From Micromonospora rhizosphaerae (GTDB taxonomy: Bacteria > Actinomycetota > Actinomycetes > Mycobacteriales > Micromonosporaceae): a stretch of DNA of 64,000 nt. Positions 8,513 to 17,051 of the stretch are shown here, in pieces (position 1 is the stretch's first letter; every line of letters begins with the position of its first letter). Location: positions 1,674,001 through 1,738,000 of the forward strand of contig NZ_FMHV01000002.1 of the NCBI RefSeq assembly GCF_900091465.1, given 5' to 3'. Under the pieces are notes generated by a model that saw only the letters and a program-made list of their open reading frames with translations, did not search any database and was not told where the DNA came from. A program made the translations under genes and the position numbers.

Positions 8513-9013
8513 GTGCCGGACGTCGACGGGTTCGACGAGTTCTACCGGGGCAGCCGGCAACGGCTGCTCGGCTTCGTCTACGTGCTCACCGGGAACCTCG
8601 CCGAGGCCCAGGACGCGGTCCAGGAGGCGTACATCCGGGCCTGGCAGCGCTGGTCGACGGTGAGCGGGTACGACGACCCGGAGGCGTGGGTGCGGGTGGT
8701 GGCCAGCCGGATCGCGGTCAGCCGCTGGCGCAGCCTGCGCAGTCGGGCCCGCGCCTACCTGCGGCACGGGGCCGAGGAGATCAGCCCGGCCCCGAGCACC
8801 GACACCGTTGAGGTGGTGGCGGCGCTGCGTCGGCTGCCGGAGGAGCAGCGCGTCGCCATCGCCCTCTACTACCTGCTCGGCATGCCGGTCGCCGAGGTGG
8901 CCCGGGAGACCGCGGCCCCGGTTGGCACGGTGAAGGCCCGGCTCTCCCGGGGGCGCGCCGCGCTCGCCGGACTGCTCGCGGTGGTTGATCTGGAGGAGGC
9001 CGCCGATGCGTGA
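8513..9013 (+). CDS. SigE-family ECF RNA polymerase sigma factor
   Basis: 166 residues, GTG start after GGGAGG. Region 2 has LAEAQDAVQEAYIRAWQRW, which binds core RNA polymerase and the -10 element. Region 4 has PEEQRVAIALYYLLGMPVAE followed by VGTVKARLSRGRAAL, the helix-turn-helix for the -35 element. The linker is short and there is no extra C-terminal domain. It overlaps the next gene by eight bases, so the two are co-translated. That partner has one membrane helix and may act as the anti-sigma factor. Confidence 0.92.
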   Translation: MPDVDGFDEFYRGSRQRLLGFVYVLTGNLAEAQDAVQEAYIRAWQRWSTVSGYDDPEAWVRVVASRIAVSRWRSLRSRARAYLRHGAEEISPAPSTDTVEVVAALRRLPEEQRVAIALYYLLGMPVAEVARETAAPVGTVKARLSRGRAALAGLLAVVDLEEAADA

Positions 9014-9911
9014 CGACCTGACGTTCGCCGAACGGTTGCGCCGGGACCTGCGGGATGTCCGCTGGGCCGAGCCGGCCGAGATCCGGGCCCGGGCCCGCCG
9101 CCGCACCCGGCGTGCGGTGGTGGCGGCCGCCGCCGCCGTGCTCGCCGTGGTGTCGAGCTCCGCGTACGCGGCGGCCGGGCGGTCGGCGACGCCGGCACCG
9201 CCGGTCGCCGCCACGCCCGCGTCGACGGTGACCGCCGCGCCGGCCGAGATCCCGCAGGAGGCCCTGCTCATCCCGCGGGACGTGCCGCTGAAGACCGGTG
9301 TGCGACTCGGCGAGACCGGCCTGGGGGAGACGGTACGGGTCGACCCTGTGCTGGAGTCGTGCGGCCGCGACCGGGGCGTGCCGTCGACCGAACCCACCTC
9401 CCGCTATTCACGGTCGCAGACCCTGTTGCGGGCGGCGGCCGACCGGACGGCGGCACCGGGCCCGGTCCTCACCCAGGACGTCTACCGCATCGATCCGGAC
9501 CGGAGCCGCCTGCTCTTCGGTACCGTCTCGCTGCTGCTCGACGCCTGTGCCGAGTGGCAGCACACCGGATCCGTGGTCCTGGCCGGCCGAACGGTGCCGA
9601 CCGTGAGCACGCACCGGTGGGAGACGCCGATCACCAACTTCGCCGGTGACGAGTCGGTGATGCTGCGCCACGTGTCGCTCGCGCCCCGCAGCCGCGCCGA
9701 CGGGACGACGGTGGCCGCGACCCCGCCGATCGAGGTCAGCATGGTGGTGCGGGTCGGCGACCTGGTCACCGTGATCGCGACCGGTCCGGACACGCTCGAG
9801 GACACGGTCGACGGCCCCCGACGCGGCCCCGGCCTGAGCTACGCCGACTTGGCAGCGCTGGGCAGGACCGCCGCGGGTCGGATGTGCCCGGCGGCGAACC
9901 CGCCCTGCTGA
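9006..9911 (+). CDS. Single-pass membrane protein coupled to the ECF sigma factor
   Basis: 301 residues. The start is the ATG at 9006, with GGAGGAGG just upstream inside the sigma gene. The N-terminus (about 1-38) is short, charged and Arg-rich; one membrane helix spans about 39-62 (VVAAAAAVLAVVSSSAYAAA); the rest is an outer domain with four cysteines. The layout, short cytoplasmic segment plus large outer sensor domain, suits an anti-sigma factor or a stress-sensing partner. No zinc-binding HxxxCxxC anti-sigma motif is present, so the role rests on gene coupling. Confidence 0.75.
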   Translation: MRDDLTFAERLRRDLRDVRWAEPAEIRARARRRTRRAVVAAAAAVLAVVSSSAYAAAGRSATPAPPVAATPASTVTAAPAEIPQEALLIPRDVPLKTGVRLGETGLGETVRVDPVLESCGRDRGVPSTEPTSRYSRSQTLLRAAADRTAAPGPVLTQDVYRIDPDRSRLLFGTVSLLLDACAEWQHTGSVVLAGRTVPTVSTHRWETPITNFAGDESVMLRHVSLAPRSRADGTTVAATPPIEVSMVVRVGDLVTVIATGPDTLEDTVDGPRRGPGLSYADLAALGRTAAGRMCPAANPPC

Positions 9912-9913
9912 GG

Positions 9914-9950
9914 AGGGATCCCCGCGTCCGCGGCGGACGCGGGGATCCCT
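9914..9950. terminator. Perfect 17-bp terminator hairpin
   Basis: AGGGATCCCCGCGTCCG pairs perfectly with CGGACGCGGGGATCCCT around a CGG loop, between convergent genes ending at 9911 and 9961. It serves both directions. Confidence 0.9.
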
Positions 9951-9960
9951 CGGCGGACTC

Positions 9961-11544
9961 CTAGAGCGGGATGTTGCCGTGCTTCTTCGGGGGCAGGGTC
10001 TCGCGCTTGGTGCGGAGCACGCGCAGCGCGCGGACGATCTGGGTACGGGTCTCGTGCGGCGGGATCACCGAGTCGACATAGCCGCGCTCGGCGGCGATGT
10101 ACGGGTTGGCCAGGGTGTCCTCGTACTCGGTGATCAGCTCGGCGCGCAGCGCGGCCGGGTCCTCCGCGTTCGCCAGCTCAGAGCGGTAGAGGATGTTCAC
10201 CGCGCCCTGCGCGCCCATCACCGCGATCTGCGCGGTCGGCCAGGCGAAGTTCAGGTCCGCGCCGAGGTGCTTGGAACCCATCACGTCGTACGCGCCGCCG
10301 TAGGCCTTGCGGGTGATCACGGTGACCTTCGGCACGGTCGCCTCGGCGTACGCGTAGATGAGCTTGGCGCCGCGGCGGATGATGCCGTCCCACTCCTGCC
10401 CGGTGCCGGGGAGGAAGCCGGGCACGTCCACGAAGGTCAGCACCGGGATGTTGAAGGCGTCGCAGGTGCGCACGAACCGGGCCGCCTTCTCGGAGGCGGC
10501 GATGTCCAGCGTGCCGGCGAAGTGCATCGGCTGGTTGGCCACCACGCCGACCGGACGCCCCTCGACCCGGCCGAAGCCGACCACCAGGTTCTGCGCGTAG
10601 AGCGGCTGCACCTCGAGGAACTCGCCGTCATCCAGGACGTGCTCGATCACCCGGTGGATGTCGTACGGCTGGTTGGCCGAGTCCGGGATCAGCGTGTCCA
10701 GCTCCCGGTCCTCGTCGGTGATCGTCGGGTCGGCCGGAGCCTCGAAGACCGGCGGCTCGTCCAGGTTGTTCGACGGCAGGTAGGACAGCAGCGCCTTGAC
10801 GTACTCGATCGCGTCCTCCTCGTCGGTGCCGAGGTAGTGTGCGTTGCCGCTGCGCGAGTTGTGGGTCCGGGCGCCGCCCAGCTCCTCCATCCCGACGTCC
10901 TCGCCGGTGACCGTCTTGATCACGTCGGGGCCGGTGATGAACATGTGCGAGGTCTGGTCGACCATCACGGTGAAGTCGGTGACCGCCGGGGAGTAGACCG
11001 CGCCACCCGCGCACGGGCCCATGATCAGCGAGATCTGCGGGATGACGCCGCTGGCCCGCACGTTGCGGAAGAAGATCTCCCCGTAGAGGCCGAGCGAGGC
11101 GACACCCTCCTGGATCCGGGCGCCGCCGGAGTCGTTGATGCCGATGACCGGGCAGCCGATCTTCATGGCCAGGTCCATCACCTTGATGATCTTCTCGCCG
11201 AAGACCTCGCCGAGCGAGCCGCCGAAGACGGTGAAGTCCTGGGCGAAGACGCAGACCTGCCGGCCGTCCACCGTGCCGTAGCCGGTCACCACGCCGTCGC
11301 CGTACGGGCGGGTCTTCTCCAGCCCGAAGTTCGTCGACCGGTGCCGGGCCAGCTCGTCCAGCTCGACGAAGGAGCCCTCGTCGAGCAGCATCTCGATCCG
11401 CTCCCGCGCGGTCTTCTTGCCCCTCGCGTGCTGCTTCTCGACCGCGCGCGCCGACCCGGCGTGCACCGCCTCGTCGACCCGGCGCTCCAGGTCCGCCAGC
11501 TTGCCCGCGGTGCTGTGGATGTTGATCCCGGTCTCGGTAGTCAC
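9961..11544 (-). CDS. pccB: Acyl-CoA (propionyl-CoA) carboxylase beta subunit
   Basis: 527 residues, the carboxyltransferase subunit that moves CO2 from biotin to propionyl- or acetyl-CoA, making (methyl)malonyl-CoA for fatty acid and polyketide synthesis. Both oxyanion-hole regions are present: [10 protein letters not shown] in the N-terminal half and [18 protein letters not shown] in the C-terminal half. The N-terminal [14 protein letters not shown] and [14 protein letters not shown], and the C-terminal KHGNIPL ending, are typical of AccD5/PccB. It is divergent from biotin ligase, which charges the biotin carrier of the partner subunit. The epsilon subunit is not beside it but at 2923. The biotin carboxylase subunit is outside the window. 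Confidence 0.93.
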   Translation of the reverse strand: MTTETGINIHSTAGKLADLERRVDEAVHAGSARAVEKQHARGKKTARERIEMLLDEGSFVELDELARHRSTNFGLEKTRPYGDGVVTGYGTVDGRQVCVFAQDFTVFGGSLGEVFGEKIIKVMDLAMKIGCPVIGINDSGGARIQEGVASLGLYGEIFFRNVRASGVIPQISLIMGPCAGGAVYSPAVTDFTVMVDQTSHMFITGPDVIKTVTGEDVGMEELGGARTHNSRSGNAHYLGTDEEDAIEYVKALLSYLPSNNLDEPPVFEAPADPTITDEDRELDTLIPDSANQPYDIHRVIEHVLDDGEFLEVQPLYAQNLVVGFGRVEGRPVGVVANQPMHFAGTLDIAASEKAARFVRTCDAFNIPVLTFVDVPGFLPGTGQEWDGIIRRGAKLIYAYAEATVPKVTVITRKAYGGAYDVMGSKHLGADLNFAWPTAQIAVMGAQGAVNILYRSELANAEDPAALRAELITEYEDTLANPYIAAERGYVDSVIPPHETRTQIVRALRVLRTKRETLPPKKHGNIPL

Positions 11545-11671
11545 CCAGGGAATATAACGATGGTTCAGGTGGGCGCCGCTGTGCAGTTCGCCTCAGTGCG
11601 CCGCGGCCGCCGCCCGCCACCAGTCGGCGGCATCCGCCCGACGCGCCGGGGCGGGGCCGTAGGCTGGCGGG

Positions 11672-12547
11672 ATGCCCGGCTCGCCGTACACCGATCTGGA
11701 CCGCCCGCCGCTGTCGGCGGCCCGGCTGCGGCGCGCGCTGGTCGCCCCGCACGGCCCGTGGCGGCGGCTGGAGTTGCGCGCGGAGACCGGCTCCACCAAC
11801 GCCGACGTGGTCGAGGCCGCCCGGGCCGGCGAGCCGGAGGGCCTGGTGGTGGTCGCCGAGCGGCAGACCGCCGGCCGGGGCCGGCGCGGCCGGGTCTGGC
11901 AGTCCCCGCCGCAGGCCGGCATCGCGACCAGCGTGCTGCTCCGGCCCGGCGAGGCGGTCCCGGAGCGCGACTGGTGGCCCGTCCCGCCCACCGGGTACGG
12001 CTGGCTGCCGCTGCTCGCCGGGGTGGCGCTGGTCGAGGCGGTGGCCCGGCTCGCCGAGCTGGAGGCCCGCCTCAAGTGGCCCAACGACCTGCTGATCGAC
12101 GGCGCCAAGTGCGCTGGGGTGCTCGCCGAGGCGTTGCCCGGGACGTCCCCGGCTCAACCGCCGGCGATCGTGGTCGGCATCGGCCTCAACGTCACGCTCC
12201 GCGCGGACGAGCTGCCGGAGAACCCGACCGGGCTGCCGGCCACCTCGCTGCAACTGGCCGGAGCCGCGGCGACCGACCGGGACCCGCTGCTGCGCGCCCT
12301 GCTCCGCTCGCTCGCCGACTGGTACGACCGCTGGCGCTCGGCCGGCGGGGACGCGGAGGTCAGCGGCCTGCGCGACGCCTACCTGGCCGCCTGCGCCACG
12401 GTCGGGCGCGAGGTCCGGGTGCTGCTCCCGGACGGCCGGCAGCTCACCGGCACCGCCACCGGAGTGGACCTCGACGGTCAGCTCCTGGTCGACACCGCCG
12501 ACGGTGAACTCCGCCTGGCCGCCGGCGACGTGCTGCACCTGCGGTGA
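11672..12547 (+). CDS. birA: Biotin--[acetyl-CoA-carboxylase] ligase
   Basis: 291 residues. It activates biotin to biotinyl-AMP and transfers it to the carboxylase carrier lysine. The biotin-binding loop GRGRRGRVW is at residues 68-76, ETGSTNADV at 38-46, and LKWPNDLLIDGAKCAGVLAE in the core, followed by an SH3-like C-terminal domain ending in a TGVDLDGQLLV segment. There is no N-terminal winged helix, so it is the monofunctional type without repressor activity. It faces away from pccB, a common actinobacterial pairing. Confidence 0.94.
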   Translation: MPGSPYTDLDRPPLSAARLRRALVAPHGPWRRLELRAETGSTNADVVEAARAGEPEGLVVVAERQTAGRGRRGRVWQSPPQAGIATSVLLRPGEAVPERDWWPVPPTGYGWLPLLAGVALVEAVARLAELEARLKWPNDLLIDGAKCAGVLAEALPGTSPAQPPAIVVGIGLNVTLRADELPENPTGLPATSLQLAGAAATDRDPLLRALLRSLADWYDRWRSAGGDAEVSGLRDAYLAACATVGREVRVLLPDGRQLTGTATGVDLDGQLLVDTADGELRLAAGDVLHLR

Positions 12548-12596
12548 CGGCAGGAGCCCGGTCACAACACCCGCCGCGCGGCTGATCCGCCGACGA

Positions 12597-12620
12597 GCGC
12601 TGACCGGTTACGGTCAGCGC
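12597..12620 (+). promoter_or_regulatory. Perfect 9-bp hairpin in leader of PH-domain gene
   Basis: GCGCTGACC and GGTCAGCGC pair around a GGTTAC loop. It ends 24 bases before the GTG of the PH-domain gene and starts 50 bases after the birA stop. It may end the birA transcript or act in the leader of the next gene; the sequence does not decide. Confidence 0.5.
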
Positions 12621-12644
12621 GTCCTGTTCTGCGAGGAGGTTTCC

Positions 12645-13217
12645 GTGGCGTTCCCCGAAGACGTGCTCTCCGAGGACGAGCATGTCGTGTTGCACCTGCA
12701 CCCGCACTGGAAGGCGCTGATCCGGCCGATCCTGGTGCTGGTGCTCGCCGTCGCGCTGGTGGTGGCGGGCTGGATCCTGCTGCCCGAGGGCGACGGCGGG
12801 ACGATCGCCCTCTACGCGATCGCCGCCCTCGGCCTGGTCCTGACGCTCTGGCTCGGGCTCTGGCCGTTCCTGCTCTGGCGTACCACGCACTACCTCTTCA
12901 CGAACGAGCGGGTGCTGCTCCAAGAGGGCGTCTTCTCCCGTAACCGGCGGGACCTCCCGCTGACCCGGATCAACGACCACTCGATGCACCAGCGCTTCGT
13001 CGAGCGGCTGCTCGGCTGCGGCACGCTCACCATCGAGTCGGCCGGCGAGCGGGGCCAGTCGGTGCTGCGGGACGTCCCCCGGGTGGACCGGGTGCAGACC
13101 AAGCTGTACGAGCTGGTGGAGGCCCACCACGACAAGCACTCCCTCGGCGACGGCGAGATGCGCGAGATCCTCGCCGACATGCGTGAGGGCAAACCCCTCC
13201 GCGACCCCACCTCCTGA
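12645..13217 (+). CDS. PH-domain membrane protein
   Basis: 190 residues from a GTG with GAGGAGG seven bases upstream. An earlier in-frame start would overlap birA and lacks a ribosome site. There are two membrane helices near residues 26-46 and 53-77, then a bacterial PH (YdbT/DUF304-type) domain with TTHYLFTNERVLLQEGVFSR, PLTRINDHSMHQ and RLLGCGTLTIESAGERG. These proteins are membrane-bound with the PH domain in the cytoplasm; function is unknown. The neighbouring convergent genes are GtrA proteins. Confidence 0.85.
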   Translation: MAFPEDVLSEDEHVVLHLHPHWKALIRPILVLVLAVALVVAGWILLPEGDGGTIALYAIAALGLVLTLWLGLWPFLLWRTTHYLFTNERVLLQEGVFSRNRRDLPLTRINDHSMHQRFVERLLGCGTLTIESAGERGQSVLRDVPRVDRVQTKLYELVEAHHDKHSLGDGEMREILADMREGKPLRDPTS

Positions 13218-13225
13218 CCTTCTGC

Positions 13226-13272
13226 TTGATTCGGAGGGTTGCGCCCGATCCGAGGGCGCAAGCCTCCGAATC
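13226..13272. terminator. Long palindromic element, likely bidirectional terminator
   Basis: TGATTCGGAGG-G-TTGCGCCC pairs with GGGCGCAA-G-CCTCCGAATCA: 19 pairs with one internal mismatch and a 7-base loop. It lies between convergent genes ending at 13217 and 13299. The AT-containing outer arm resembles the elements at 17972, 20134, 46985 and 62370. Confidence 0.8.
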
Positions 13273-13298
13273 AGGTCGACGGGCGGGCCCGGCCCCGA

Positions 13299-14042
13299 TC
13301 AGCGGCGGGGGGAGCGGCGGGTGGTGCCGGCGTGGAGTTCCGCGGCGAGTTCCGCGTCCAGGTCGTCGCCCAGGGTGCGGCCCAGCCCGGCGTCCGCCGG
13401 GGCGGGGCGGCCCTGGCTCGGCGCACCGTAGTCGGCGGCCCCCCGCCACCCGTTCGCGCGGGTGCGCAACTCGCCGGGCTGCGGCTGGACCTCCTCCAGC
13501 TCGCTGATCGACTCGGCCAGCTCCGCCACCGGGTCCATCTCCGCCATGGTGTCCCATTCGTCTCGGGGAATGGTGTGCCAGGTCTTGGCGGCGTGCGCGG
13601 GAGCCGGCTGGAAGACGAAGGTCCGGTACGACCAGAAGCGGAAAAGGGTGGCCAGCAGCACGCCACCGGTCTTCGCCACGTTCAGCGCGAGCAGGCTGGT
13701 CACGCCGAGGCCGTACTTGGCCGCCGCCAGCACGCCGAGTTCGATGAGTAGGCCGGTCGCGTTGAACAGGAAGAACAGGACGTACTCGCGCCGCAGGGCG
13801 GATTTGGGTCGGTCCCGGTACGTCCAGTGCCGATTCATCAGATACGACGTGATCGTGGCCACGATGGTCGCGATCACCGTCGCCTTCAGTTGGCCGTTGC
13901 GGAAAACGGTGAGTGCAAGCGCATTGAACACCGCGTAATTGATGACGGTGTTGATGCCGCCGACGATGCCGAATTTGAGCGCCTCGTGGATGAACTTCTG
14001 CCAGCGCTCGGGCAGCAGACGGACAAGACGCATGCGGAACAC
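13299..14042 (-). CDS. GtrA-family membrane protein with long acidic tail
   Basis: 247 residues. Residues 20-140 are the GtrA/DPMS core: four membrane helices with FGIVGGINTVINYAVFNAL, YLMNRHWTYRD and LFRFWSYRTFVF. GtrA proteins are thought to help move polyprenyl-linked sugars across the membrane. About 100 residues after the core form an unusual hydrophilic Glu/Ala/Pro-rich cytoplasmic tail. The start is a GTG at 14042, with an ATG at 14033 as a possible alternative. A GtrA paralogue lies directly upstream on the same strand, 54 bases away. Confidence 0.88.
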   Translation of the reverse strand: MFRMRLVRLLPERWQKFIHEALKFGIVGGINTVINYAVFNALALTVFRNGQLKATVIATIVATITSYLMNRHWTYRDRPKSALRREYVLFFLFNATGLLIELGVLAAAKYGLGVTSLLALNVAKTGGVLLATLFRFWSYRTFVFQPAPAHAAKTWHTIPRDEWDTMAEMDPVAELAESISELEEVQPQPGELRTRANGWRGAADYGAPSQGRPAPADAGLGRTLGDDLDAELAAELHAGTTRRSPRR

Positions 14043-14096
14043 CTTAGGGCAGCGGGCAGGGCCGGCTCGGCCCGGCGGGACGGGTTGGGCGGTAGG

Positions 14097-14645
14097 TCAC
14101 GCCCCGGAGTCTCGGTCGTGGCTCGTTCCCGGAGCGGGGGGAGTTCCCGCTTCCACGAAAACGAACCGTCGGTACGACCAGAATCGGAACAGCGTCCCGA
14201 GGCCGGTGCCGACGAGGAAGCTGGCGATGTTGTCGGCCAGCGGGGTCTGGAACACCCCCGGCCAGATGCTGCCGAGCCCGTACCGGCTGATCGCGAGGCA
14301 GGCGACCGCGATGCCCAGGCCGACACCGTTGAAGAAGAAGAAGAGCGCGTACTCGCGGGCCGGGTTGGAGCGCTGGCGGTGCCGCCAGGTCCAGAACCGG
14401 TTGCCGAGGAACGCCATGGTCGCGGCGACCACCGTGGAGATGGTCTTCGCGGCGAGCGGCGGGACGTGCTGGACGCTGGCCAGGTAGTTGAAGAGCGCGA
14501 AGTCGACGAAGAACGCGAGCCCACCCACCGTGGCGAACTTGCTCAGCTCGCGGACGAGATGACCGAAGCGGTCGATGAGGGAGCGGACCAGACCCGGGCG
14601 GGTCTGCGAAGGGGTTGGTTTGTCCCCGGTCATCGTCGCGGCCAC
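14097..14645 (-). CDS. GtrA-family membrane protein
   Basis: 182 residues, a GtrA core of four helices: FATVGGLAFFVDFALFNYLA, FLGNRFWTWRHRQR and LFRFWSYRRFVF. A short basic N-terminal segment lacks the tail seen in the downstream paralogue. The start is GTG at 14645; an ATG four codons later is an alternative. The two genes share motifs and order and probably arose by tandem duplication. No glycosyltransferase lies next to them, so the sugar-lipid substrate is open. Confidence 0.9.
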   Translation of the reverse strand: MAATMTGDKPTPSQTRPGLVRSLIDRFGHLVRELSKFATVGGLAFFVDFALFNYLASVQHVPPLAAKTISTVVAATMAFLGNRFWTWRHRQRSNPAREYALFFFFNGVGLGIAVACLAISRYGLGSIWPGVFQTPLADNIASFLVGTGLGTLFRFWSYRRFVFVEAGTPPAPGTSHDRDSGA

Positions 14646-15169
14646 CCGCCGAGCCTACCGGGTGTCGGCGCGCGGGACGGGTACCAACCACGGGCGGACA
14701 TCGCCCGCGTCACGAGCGGATCCGGCTGGCGCGCGCCGTGGACACCGAGCGCCTCCCGTCCAGTGACAGCGTGCGACCGCCGACCGCCCGAGCGGCGTGG
14801 CGCCGTTCCGGTCTCCCGTGAGCAGAGCGTAACCGACTGTGGAGGATTGCGGGCCGGATCGCCGAATCGTCGGTCGCGGCACCGGCGCGCTCTTCCGCTC
14901 ATGGTGCACCGGCAGCGGGTCGGCACGAGCGTGCCCGCCGAAGGTTGCCCACAGGATTTGCGTGAAACTGCGCGCGAAAGCGGGTATTAGCTCGCGATGC
15001 CGCAGCGTGGCCGTACCTTGTGCAGTTCTTCACAACCAGTCCCACTGACTGGCGAGGCAGCCCGGTTTACGCTGAGCCCAATCCCAGGTTTTCACGACGG
15101 CGACTGACTCGCTCGCCAGAACTCGTGCATCCCATAGATAGGTCAGCGTCGACCACAAGGAGATGTGAC
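14646..15169. other. 524-base intergenic region upstream of pckG
   Basis: No convincing gene on either strand: short open frames here lack ribosome sites and protein-like composition. Both flanking genes start from it, so it holds the promoters of the GtrA pair and of pckG. The half nearer pckG is more AT-rich and carries a Crp-like palindrome at 15019 and a ribosome site at 15158-15163. Confidence 0.6.
15019..15034. promoter_or_regulatory. Crp-like operator upstream of pckG
   Basis: TGTGCAGTTCTTCACA, within the longer palindrome TTGTG-N8-CACAA, matches the Crp/GlxR consensus TGTGA-N6-TCACA at all but one position. It lies about 135 bases before the pckG start. Cyclic-AMP control of gluconeogenic PEP carboxykinase would be sensible but is inference. 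Confidence 0.45.
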
Positions 15170-17020
15170 ATGGTTGCTCCGGCCACGGTTCGGGGTATCG
15201 AACAGGCCCCGACGTCCCACCCCAAACTGCTCGCCTGGGTCCGAGAGGTCGCGGAACTGACCACCCCCGACCGGGTCGTCTGGGTGGACGGGTCCGATGA
15301 GGAGTGGCGCCGCCTCACCGACGAGCTCGTCGAGAACGGCACCCTGATCCGGCTGAATCCCGAGAAGAAGCCCAACTCGTTCTACGCGCGTACCGACCCG
15401 GGCGATGTCGCGCGGGTCGAGGAGCGCACCTACATCTGCTCCGCGGACGAGGCGGACGCCGGCCCCACCAACAACTGGATGGCGCCGGACGAGATGAAGC
15501 GGACCATGACGGACCTGTACCGCGGTTCGATGCGCGGACGCACCATGTACGTCATCCCGTTCTGCATGGGCCCGACCGAGGCCGAGAACCCGATGTTCGG
15601 CGTCGAGATCACCGACAGCGGGTACGTGGTCGCCTCGATGCGGATCATGACCCGGATGGGCGCCAAGATTCTTGAGGCGATGGGCGACGACGCGGACTTC
15701 GTGCACGCACTGCACTCGATCGGCGCCCCGCTCGCCCCCGGCCAGCAGGACGTGCCGTGGCCGTGCAACGAGACGAAGTACATCTCGCACTTCCCGGAGA
15801 CCCGGGAGATCTGGTCCTTCGGCTCCGGCTACGGCGGCAACTCGCTGCTCGGCAAGAAGTGCTACTCGCTGCGCATCGCCAGCGTGATGGGGCGGGACGA
15901 GGGCTGGCTCGCCGAGCACATGCTGATCCTCAAGATCACCTCGCCGGAGGGCAAGGTCTACCACGTGGCCGGCGCGTTCCCGTCGGCCTGCGGCAAGACC
16001 AACCTCGCCATGCTCGAGCCGACCATCCCCGGCTGGAAGGTCGAGACCATCGGCGACGACATCGCCTGGATGCGGTTCGGCCCCGACGGCCGGCTCTACG
16101 CGATCAACCCGGAGTACGGCCTCTTCGGCGTCGCGCCGGGCACCGGATGGAAGACGAACGCCAACGCGATGCGCACCATCGAGCGCGGCAACTCGGTCTT
16201 CACCAACGTCGGCATCACCGACGACGGGGACGTCTGGTGGGAGGGCATGGGTGACCCGCCGTCCCACCTGATCGACTGGAAGGGCCGGGACTGGACGCCG
16301 GAGAGCGGGGAGCTCTCCTCGCACGCCAACAGCCGGTTCTGCACCCCGATCATCCAGTGCCCGATCCTCGCCGAGGACTACTACGACCCGAACGGGGTGC
16401 CGATCGACGCGATCCTGTTCGGTGGCCGCCGCCGCGACACCGTCCCGCTGGTGACCGAGGCCCGCGACTGGGTGCACGGCGTCTACATGGGCGCCACCCT
16501 CTCCTCGGAGACCACCGCGGCGGCCTCCGGCGCGGTCGGCGTCGTGCGGCGCGACCCGATGGCGATGCTGCCGTTCATCGGCTACCACGCCGGCGACTAC
16601 TTCCGGCACTGGATCGAGATGGGCAAGGGCGCCGACGGCGACGCGGCGAAGCTGCCCAGGATCTACTACGTGAACTGGTTCCGCAAGGACCCGGAGGGCA
16701 ACTTCCTCTGGCCGGGCTTCGGCGAGAACTCCCGGGTGCTCAAGTGGGTCATCGAGCGGCTCGAGGGGCGCGCCGAGGCCGTCGAGACCCCGATCGGCAT
16801 GGTCCCGGCCCAGGACTCGCTCGACGTCGAGGGTCTGGACATGACGGCGGAGGACGTCCGGATCGCCCTCAAGGTCGACCCGGAGGAGTGGCGCCGGGAG
16901 CTGCCGCTGGTCACCGAGTGGTTCGAGAAGTTCGGGGACAAGCTCCCCGGCGTCCTCTGGGCGGAGCTGGACGCGCTGCGCGCCCGGCTCGACGCGGAGC
17001 AGCCACAGCGACAGGTGTGA
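15170..17020 (+). CDS. pckG: Phosphoenolpyruvate carboxykinase (GTP)
   Basis: 616 residues. It catalyses oxaloacetate + GTP = PEP + GDP + CO2, the gateway from the TCA cycle to gluconeogenesis. The start is the ATG with AAGGAG seven bases upstream; a longer frame running back to 15020 lacks a ribosome site. The kinase P-loop [13 protein letters not shown] carries the reactive cysteine typical of GTP-type enzymes. [15 protein letters not shown] is the metal-binding region, and the R-loop and N-terminal substrate regions are intact. Length matches the GTP class (about 610). A PEP carboxylase for the opposite direction is at 54600. Confidence 0.96.
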   Translation: MVAPATVRGIEQAPTSHPKLLAWVREVAELTTPDRVVWVDGSDEEWRRLTDELVENGTLIRLNPEKKPNSFYARTDPGDVARVEERTYICSADEADAGPTNNWMAPDEMKRTMTDLYRGSMRGRTMYVIPFCMGPTEAENPMFGVEITDSGYVVASMRIMTRMGAKILEAMGDDADFVHALHSIGAPLAPGQQDVPWPCNETKYISHFPETREIWSFGSGYGGNSLLGKKCYSLRIASVMGRDEGWLAEHMLILKITSPEGKVYHVAGAFPSACGKTNLAMLEPTIPGWKVETIGDDIAWMRFGPDGRLYAINPEYGLFGVAPGTGWKTNANAMRTIERGNSVFTNVGITDDGDVWWEGMGDPPSHLIDWKGRDWTPESGELSSHANSRFCTPIIQCPILAEDYYDPNGVPIDAILFGGRRRDTVPLVTEARDWVHGVYMGATLSSETTAAASGAVGVVRRDPMAMLPFIGYHAGDYFRHWIEMGKGADGDAAKLPRIYYVNWFRKDPEGNFLWPGFGENSRVLKWVIERLEGRAEAVETPIGMVPAQDSLDVEGLDMTAEDVRIALKVDPEEWRRELPLVTEWFEKFGDKLPGVLWAELDALRARLDAEQPQRQV

Positions 17021-17051
17021 TCCGAGCCCGGACCGGGCATCATCGGATCCC

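Noticed and set aside
9979..12507. Very long plus-strand open frame antisense to pccB
   Set aside because: Such frames are expected opposite genes in high-GC DNA. Composition is His/Asp/Val-rich with no domain motif, and both strands cannot be coding here; pccB has full conserved motifs.
14646..15169. Short open frames upstream of pckG as genes
   Set aside because: No ribosome sites and Arg/Cys-rich translations; the region looks like promoter DNA.
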